Shown here piece by piece: positions 56,942 through 64,000 of a stretch of 64,000 nucleotides of DNA. The notes beneath the pieces are model-generated. The model saw only the letters and a program-made list of their open reading frames with translations. It made no database searches and was not told the origin of the DNA. Position 1 is the stretch's first letter. Every line of letters starts with the position of its first letter. Position numbers and translations under genes: made by a program. Origin of the DNA: Chimonanthus salicifolius (Eukaryota > Streptophyta > Magnoliopsida > Laurales > Calycanthaceae); contig CM023539.1 of NCBI GenBank assembly GCA_013350335.1, positions 67,925,449 to 67,989,448 of the forward strand. The letters are read 5' to 3'.

Positions 56942-57098
56942 TTTTCTTTTTAATTTACGTGTGGGAAACTGTGGGAACGTAAAACCTCCACAAGTGAGCC
57001 CATTACCCCTAGGACTCACCAAGGTTAGGTCATGGGGGCTCGAATCTGCAACTTCCCGCTTCTTGAGACAGGAGGCAACCAGTTGACCTATACCCATA
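56942..57098 (-). mobile_element. SINE in the 3' flank of cytochrome b5
   Basis: On the minus strand it has an A-box-like taggtcaactggttgcctcc, a B-box-like gcagattcgagccccc and a 3' A tail, seen as T-rich sequence at 56942-56955. The 11-base aatagatagtt flanks it perfectly (56931-56941 and 57099-57109). The matching site in the duplicate near 57895 has no SINE. Confidence 0.8.
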
Positions 57099-57679
57099 AA
57101 TAGATAGTTGCATGCCGTTTATCAATAAATACAAGCAAGCCGTTGCGAAGGCACATTCTTAGCCTGCCTTGTAAACCTGGACCATCCCTGGGAGTGGGTG
57201 GCCACCATTCAACAGCCCCATTTATTTTATATATTTGGAGTTTCACCTCATTCTTTGCCTTGATTTTAAACTTTTGTCAAATAATAACTAATATTGATCA
57301 AAAGTTTAAAAGTCAAGATTAAATGAATAGAATAATCAATTAGTAAACCTTACATACCTCATATTCATACAGTGACCTATCCAACTCAAACAATTATGTA
57401 AGACCCATAAGCCATTCGATGAAAAATCTTGTTAAAGTGACTAAGAAAGTCTTGCTACCTAACTCCAGAAGATATTATTAGAGGTTTCTTTTGCATCTCT
57501 TGGAATTTTGCTTTACCTTAAGGTCTTTTTAACATCCATCAAATTATTTGCAAGTCTGCAACCAACTTAGTGATCTTGATGCCTTGAAAAGGATGGGATT
57601 GTTCTCTCTAGTTTGCCATGTTTTTAGCAGCATGCCCTGTCAAATTCATTAGCAGTACCATGGACAGTTTAAAGTAAAC

Positions 57680-57985
57680 CTGATGAGAGCAATAATTTTA
57701 TGATAAAAGATGTTATACCTCTTTTGATTTGAGGCATAGAATTCTTTATTTTCCATTTGATGTCGGACTGAAATGAAATAGATGAAACAATCATATGGAT
57801 CCATTTTGCCATTCCCATCTGGTAGAATTCATGAGAGTGATCTGAAATAATTGATTGGATGGTGGTAGTAAATAGTAGTCTTTGTTATACCATGAATAGA
57901 AAATGACATGCCCGTTTGAAAAGAAATGCAAGCAAGTCGTTGCAAACACATTTCTAGCCTTCCCACCATTCAGTAACCCCATTGA
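57680..57985 (+). pseudogene. Decayed duplicate of the cytochrome b5 3' end
   Basis: It matches the end of exon 3 and the 3' flank of the cytochrome b5 gene. It has aaagatgttatacctctttt for the membrane segment, a stop-containing frame (gatttgaggcatag), then the same aatagatgaaacaatca at the stop codon and the same order of downstream words (taccatgaatag, atgcaagcaagtcgttgc, accattcagtaacccc). It lacks the heme domain, so it is a partial duplicate and not a working gene. Confidence 0.8.
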
Positions 57986-59328
57986 TTGGAGATTTGGAGG
58001 AACCTAGTCATTAGTCATTACAATTTCTCACTCACATCGGCCTGTTTGGTTTCTAGAATAAGAGGGAATGGAATGGAATGGACTAGATTTATTTGAACTT
58101 GGGTCAGGTCCAAGTATCAAAGGCATTAGATGAACCAGCGACAAAGATGCATAGAAGTTTCAATAACAGCAGAGAACGGGTGAGGCTATGAGAAACCAAC
58201 CACACAGGAATCAGAACCAATGTTGAACGAGAATGAAGTTCAGAATGAAATCAAAGGAAAGGAGACGCTGGTTTGAGAGAAGATAATAAGATGGATTGAT
58301 TTAGGGAGAAACATGCAATATGAAAATAGCGAAAGAGGAGCGAGAAGATTAGACACAACCTAAAAAAAAACGTTATTTTTTTCTAATGAGGAAGGTGTCC
58401 AAGGCTGACTAATTCTCAGGGAATGCGCAAACCTCTGTACCCAAACAACGGATAACTCTACATGGAGTGGCCCTTTGGGGTGGAGAAAACAAAAGGATAC
58501 ATGACTAGCAAATGGGTGGGTATCAAGAAGAAAATTGAGAACTAGTGCTCAAGATAGATGAAGTAGGCAGAAAAAATGGATGAGATACAACCACAGGTAT
58601 GGATGCAGGAAGGTGATGCACTCTGCAACCGATAATTTGTCACACTTTGAAATCTGCAATTTATTATAATCTAATTTGCAACATGTGCTCTATAATTATA
58701 AAGACATAACCATCACATGCATCCAATAAAAAACAGGAAATTAAATATAAAAACATGTAAATGATTATAGATATAATAATAGAAGTAGGGATATTTTTAA
58801 GATTTGTTGTGTAGGTTTATTTTAAAATTACTTATTTATTTTAGTGTGGAATGACTAATAGTATTTCAATCTCCACATACTATTATTCAGTTTTCACTTA
58901 TATTCATGTTCAAGAAAATATAAAACATAAAAGAACTAATGAAATGTCTTTTATGCATTTTATCAAACATCTCGTATGCATTCTACCATAAAAAGGAACA
59001 AATATCAAGTAGTATTTTGTATCAAAATAATCAAATAGAAGATGAAATCACACAAAGCATAACCCATTTTCAGATTCAGTATCCTTTTTCAAAAACAAAA
59101 ACCTCATGTTTCCCTTATGAAATTCCAAATAAATCCATTTTAGCACCTAAAATCAACACACATAACACCCAAAAAAATCCATTTTAATCGGATATGAGTG
59201 GAAAAAAAAAACAAAAAAACTGATTTAGCTAAGGGTTTTAAAGGAGTTTTGGCTATGCAAAAGAAATTAAATAAAAAAAAAACTTAGTCTGATAATGGGG
59301 GGAGCAAATGACAGAGGTGAGACAGGCA

Positions 59329-60010
59329 TCTCACAGTTGAGAGAGACAAAGAAATGGGAGGGAGAAAGAAAAATACTGATTTAGAAAAGAGGGACAGATT
59401 GATCGAGATAGAGAGAGAGACCGTTGGGAAAGAGAGAAAGGGAGAGAGAGAAAGGGGGAGAAAGAGAGAGAGAGAAACTGTTCGGAAAGAGACAGAAGGG
59501 AGAGAGAAACCAGGGGTTGAAATCTCGGATTTTCAAGATCTCGGACGATATATCTCTCCTTATTTTTTGGAAAATATCAGATATGTTTTTATATTTTATT
59601 TTTTTCTAATTTAAAAATAAAAATATACAACTATAGGAGGCCCGATTCTGAAAGAAAAAAAAATTAAAATTGAAAATATCAACCAATATCTAGACCGATA
59701 TTGGTCCGATATGGGCGAATATCGGTCTGGGTCCACTGTCGTTATTTCATTTAAAAAAAAAATTGATAGAATCGAATATCAACCGATATTCGGCGATATC
59801 GGCCGATATTCCTATGGTACGGCCAATGCATATCGTATCGGCCAAGATTAATTTCCCTGAGAGAAACATAGAAAGGCGAGAGATCAAGAGAAGAGAAGAG
59901 CGCGGGAAGAAAGAGAGGCGTGAGAGGGAGATTGGGAGAGAGGAATTGAGAGAGTGAGAGCGACGAGGATTCATGAGAGGGAGAGGCGAGGATTCGAGAA
60001 AGGGAGAAAT
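59329..60010. repeat. Purine-rich GAGA low-complexity tracts
   Basis: 59329-59520 and 59865-60010 are almost pure A/G with gagagag and gggagag runs, separated by the ATCGGCCGAT cluster. ORFs read through them are products of composition. Confidence 0.8.
59670..59850. repeat. ATCGGCCGAT palindrome cluster
   Basis: Words gaccgatattggtccgatat, gaatatcggtctgg, atcaaccgatattcggcgat, atatcggccgatattc and gtatcggccaag follow each other. It includes ggtacggccaatgcatatcg, nearly the same phrase as in the 33390-33540 cluster (gtacggccaatacctatcgg), so the clusters share an ordered layout and not only the core word. Confidence 0.65.
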
Positions 60011-61382
60011 AAAACCCTACAGTCCGGCATGCTCTCGAACTGGCGGAGTCCGCCCACGGCCCGTCCATGTGCAAATTGTAAACGGACCTTAAGATCCAAC
60101 CTGTTTTCTTAATAATCAGGCTGAGCACAATGGCATATGTCAATCTCATTCACGTTTTAGTAGCAGATTTCTTCAGTAAGCATGGCATCTGTGACACCTC
60201 CAATTGCATTTTATTATTCATTTGCTAAGGAATGATATCTATATACAAGCCATGGATCTGTCAACTCATAGAAAAAACATTTGAAAGTGACCCATCAGCT
60301 ACCAGTACATGAATCATGAATAATTGAATACATAACACATCTTTGATGCTTTTCAGAAGAAAAACCCGAAACATTGATATGAAAATCAAAGTACTTTTGG
60401 TGGGGAAGATTTGTGCAAGCTTTTTATAAAGCCAAAAACGTCCAAAACAGCTTTTGAACATGACTACACAACGCCCTGATAAGGGAAATTTTCAAGTCTG
60501 ATCTCACACCATATTTGGCTTTGCATCTTTTTTTCCTCATAAAATAATCAGGCACCGACGGCTGAAAACTTGGAGAACAGGAGATCTTGTCTAGCCTTCC
60601 TGCTGTTGGAATGGCACCATTATTGGACGGAATAGTTTGGATGGATCGAAAGTGAGTCATGATCATCACACGATCAAGACGCTACAAGAGAATGCAAAAG
60701 ATTATTCTACCCATCCAGCAAATGAGTCTCTTAAGTTCACATGGCCTCATTGTTCGGATCCAGACTGATCGCCAAAATTTCCAAATATCAGCTGATAATT
60801 CTAAAATTTACATATTTTTGCAGAATATTCAGATTTCAGCCAAAATTTGTAACCTGGATCATGATTAATGTGAGACTATTGTAGCCTCTCTTGCCATCCA
60901 GACTTGTGTCCACAAATTTGGTGGACACAAGCGCTTTGTACAGGTTTTCTTTCATTTTTTTAAAAGAGAAGTAAATTACCACTCGGGAAAAAAAAGTACC
61001 GACTAAACTTTTAAATCGATGATTTGTGATTAGAGGGCTTAAGTTTTGCAAAGCATGTTACCTCAAAAGCTCACACCATAAATGGGAGTTTCCATACCAC
61101 GGCTGTCTTTTTCTTTAAAATGATTGACCACTTAAATATTGAAATTCAATTTGTATAAACCTGGAAAGATTTTCCTTTCTTTTAAACTTCTAGGCACCTC
61201 TAAGCAATAAAGGGTGCAGAATACAGTACATGATCACATCATTTGGTAGAATTTTTTGCAGGAATGAAATGCTTGCTGTATACGAGAGGCGTAGACAACT
61301 TGAATGACCCAGGAACAGAGGGAAAAAATAATTATGAGGTGGATTGAAGAATAACCTGAAAAAAATGGGGAGAAATCCAACT

Positions 61383-63552
61383 CTATATTTTGTCATGGAG
61401 GGTTACTATCAAGTCATGAGCATCGTCTAGAAGCTTCCACACATCAAGCTGCCCAGCCATGCTGTTACATTCTCTTATGATCTCATCCATGCTGCTGTAC
61501 TTCTCAATGATCAGTTTCCTTCTCTGCAGGACACAGGCTGCGATTGCATAGAGCAGCAGATCATCTGTTGGTGGCGGGCGCTGCCTTATCCTACCCCAAG
61601 CAGACTTGCCAATTCCTGCCCTGATAGCTGCCTGGTCTGCCCACATCACCTCCCACAGACATACCGTCTGCTCAAAATTCAGCTCTCTCCTAAACAACAC
61701 CACCACCATCCTATAAACAAAGAAGCAGTCCTCAGCTTTCAACTTCGCCAAGTGCTTGTACAGGTGAGAGTCTTTGGATTTGATAATCCTGGACACTATG
61801 TTTAACTGTCTTCTGATGCCCACCTCGTCAAGCCGGAAGTTGTGGCGGGCCTTCCTCATGAAACCCACAAAGCACCAAAAGGCCTCGTGGTCCTCTTCCA
61901 TAACGGCAATGATAGGTGACAGAAGATCACTCATTCCCTGACAGTAACCTATCTCAGGATCATATAGAGCATATGCTTCAAGAATGGCCACCAGACGTGC
62001 TGCATGGAAAATCCCAGAAGGCTCCAAATGGTCATAATCTTTCAGCCCAACAGCCTCAGCTGCACGCCGTGCCCTGTCCTCTGACACAGCTGCCTGATTT
62101 GGGGAGTATACAACCCATTCAGCATTGGCACGGACAGCATCAACACGGATGATTCTCTGCCATGTCGCAAAATCCTCAGTCGTATGAGCTATGGAGCTTT
62201 GCCTCCCCCTGAGGGAAGAACTTTTGTTGAACTTTGGACCATTCCCTCTGCCCCCTTCATCAGCAGGGCACATCTGAAAATTTTCAGATTCTTCAACAGA
62301 GGATTCAGAGTCCGATGATTCTGAGTCAGCAGCAGAAATATCAATCTGGGCAGCTCCATTCTTACCTCCTTCATCTTCCAAAAATAATTTAGAATAAGAT
62401 GCTTCCTCATGCATAAATGGGCTATCCATATCTTCATTGTCTGGGCATCCTTCCTCTGTTGAAAGTGATTCCCTTGCACTGACTACATCTTCAGATGAGG
62501 CAGAATCTGAGTCCTGATTACAACGAGGGCTCTCTTTATAATTTCTTTCCCCTATCTCTTTCAACTTCTTAAAGCTATTATTACTCTGCTTTAAAATTCG
62601 GCGGCACTGCCTTCTCAGATTCTCATATTCCTTCCTGTATCATGAAGTGGAATCTATAATCATTGAACCTGTTGGATGTGTATGGAGAACAAAGGAAATC
62701 TCCCATCACCCATGAAATGGATGAGATGAGTAATGATATGTCAATTAAACAACTAAGAAATAAGCAAATTTTCCGGGTTATTTTTTTAATAGTTCCTCTT
62801 ATCAGCAGCATATGTCATGGCAGATATGTGCAGAAATTAGTGACTGCCATGATGAGGCCAGAATTTGCAAATGCTCTACCCAGAAACCAGACCAAACTTC
62901 CTTGGTAGGCCCATATGAAACCTATACAGTCAAAGAAAAACAAGAAAGGCCCACCTGCTGAATTTGGGCTGCAACTCGGGTCGGGTTTTGGCCCAACCCA
63001 CATGACCCGACCCGAGAAATCATGTGGGTCGGGTTGAGAATTTCGGGTCAGCGGGTCGGGTCAGGACGGGTTGAGAAGATAAAAAACCCGCATGAATGGT
63101 CGGCTTGAGGATTTTACAAGTTAACCCGACCCGACCCAACATAACCCGACCCGGCTAAAATTAGACTAAAATGGGTTCAGAATGCGGGTCGGGTCGGGTT
63201 GTGAAGTTCGGATTGAGAATTCGGGTGGGTCGGGTTCCATATATATCAATTTGGGTCGGGTTGGGGTTTAAGGAACCCGACCCGCCCGACCCCAGTTGCA
63301 GCACTATGCTGAACAGACCATTGTAATGCTTAGATGGTGAGCCCCACCTGATGCATGCCTAAGATGGGGGACCATTTTTGTTGCACAGAAATAGGTGTAG
63401 CAAAAATAGCAAGTGATATTAACAAACTTGAGCACTTAGCTAGTGCAATACATCTGATGCATCCAATAGGGGGGGAAAATGGCAGAGCTAGCAAGTACCT
63501 TCTCTGTGTCCTAATGGAGGTTCTTTCTGTCTTTGAAGCATTTAAATCATAC
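61383..63552 (-). CDS. TBC-domain Rab GTPase-activating protein, 5' end outside window
   Basis: Two exons are visible on the minus strand: 63552-63499 (YDLNASKTERTSIRTQR) and the last exon 62634-61383, joined in phase, with stop TAG at 61383-61385. Together they give about 434 C-terminal residues. The TBC domain shows both catalytic fingers: the arginine motif IRVDAVR in WQRIIRVDAVRAN, and the glutamine motif GYCQGM. FWCFVGFMRKAR and LLLYAIAACVLQRR follow. An acidic, serine-rich insert (about 60-170 of the visible part) separates the domain's start from its core, as in plant relatives of yeast Gyp7 and human TBC1D15. The protein speeds GTP hydrolysis on a Rab and so ends a step of vesicle traffic. 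N-terminal exons lie to the right of 64000. The intron holds an hAT MITE. Confidence 0.93.
62964..63306 (+). mobile_element. hAT-type MITE, copy D (TBC intron)
   Basis: Ends TTGGGCTGCAACTCGGGTC and CCCAGTTGCAGCACTA, each slightly mutated; flanks tgctgaat (62956-62963) and tgctgaac (63307-63314) match at 7 of 8. The shortest copy, at 343 bp. Confidence 0.85.
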
Positions 63553-64000
63553 CTGGATAACAGAAGAAGAACAACGAATATCTCATAAAGTTATATCTGA
63601 AAGAAAATTATATGAAAACAACTGACTACTAGGAAAGAAGACAACAGTACAATTCCAAGGAAAAGCATATATCAATGCAAAATGAATATTCCACTGAAAT
63701 ATGCCCAGACGGGGCATGGATATGGCAAGGGCACGCCATCAATACAGTAGGGACACGGATTTTACTCATAAATAAAAATGAAGTGTCCAACATAGACACA
63801 GCCTAAATTGAAGTGTCCTTGCAACATAAGCAATATAGAAGAAATCATCTCAAAGATAAGATCATATTCAAATTCAATTTGATTTCAAGAATTTACTTAA
63901 ATTATCAATCTCTAACAATGCCTCCTAGCATTCATAACAAGAAATCGTCACCGGTGTTGCAGTTAAATTCAAAATAAGAAAACCGCAATATAGAAAACCA
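63553..64000. other. TBC gene intron
   Basis: No further exon of the TBC gene is seen on the minus strand; the expected upstream coding sequence (ending in the codon before YDLN) must lie beyond the window. AT-rich, with no recognised repeat. Confidence 0.5.

Larger units (their letters stand above)
57986..61382. other. Intergenic DNA between cytochrome b5 and the TBC gene
   Basis: No gene is supported. It contains purine-rich tracts (59329-60010), an ATCGGCCGAT cluster (59670-59850) and AT-rich DNA. At 60424-60669 the minus strand has an 81-codon frame that could be part of the 3' region of the TBC transcript, but nothing in it is recognisable. Confidence 0.45.

Noticed and set aside
59354..59614. 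Arg/Glu/Lys-rich ORFs
   Set aside because: Come from GAGA purine tracts; no coding signature.
60424..60669. Possible extra exon on the minus strand
   Set aside because: 81 codons without recognisable similarity; the TBC gene already ends with a stop at 61383. At most it could be untranslated sequence.
61916..62152. Plus-strand ORF inside the TBC exon
   Set aside because: Antisense shadow of the conserved TBC catalytic core.

Overview
The window is nuclear DNA from a flowering plant. It is AT-rich, has spliced genes with long repeat-filled introns, and carries plant LINEs, SINEs, MITEs and LTR remnants. Gene order and repeat types do not allow a species call; the large introns and dense MITEs would fit a magnoliid or another large-genome angiosperm, but that is a guess.

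Left part (1-32851). Positions 1-5582 and 27245-32851 are two nearly identical copies of one segment in the same orientation. Copy 1 ends exactly at a 100-N assembly gap (5583-5682). Each copy holds a 1.3 kb foldback element and a minus-strand gene for a small plant membrane-anchored protein. That gene is intact in copy 2 (29941-30717) and broken by single-base indels in copy 1 (2687-3464). Between the copies lies a minus-strand STE20/OSR1-type protein kinase gene (11175-26820) with eight exons. It has the whole catalytic core, but its C-terminal exons do not appear before the gap. The simplest reading is that two haplotype contigs were placed end to end, although a real tandem duplication is not excluded. 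Intron 5 of the kinase (9.4 kb) contains a dead L1-type LINE into which two further LINE pieces and a 2.2 kb solo LTR have inserted, most with readable target-site duplications.

Middle part (33-53 kb). This is repeat-rich DNA with one clear gene, a TILLER ANGLE CONTROL 1 (TAC1, IGT family) orthologue in five exons at 42186-46914. Its first exon is only six bases long (ATGAAG). Around it lie a dead Ty1/copia RNase H relic, two tandem repeats, hAT- and Stowaway-type MITEs, SINEs, and clusters of a self-complementary ATCGGCCGAT repeat.

Right part (53-64 kb). A tail-anchored cytochrome b5 gene (53270-56728, three exons) is followed by a decayed duplicate of its own 3' end (57680-57985). A SINE sits in the 3' flank of the real gene and is absent from the duplicate. 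Next comes the 3' end of a minus-strand TBC-domain Rab-GAP gene (61383-63552) that continues past the right edge. Four members of one hAT-type MITE family lie in or beside the TAC1, cytochrome b5 and TBC genes.

The genes are unrelated neighbours with separate roles: signalling kinase, branch-angle control, ER electron transfer and vesicle traffic. No operon, CRISPR array, rRNA or tRNA gene is present. All exon boundaries were read by eye from splice consensus, reading phase and family similarity.
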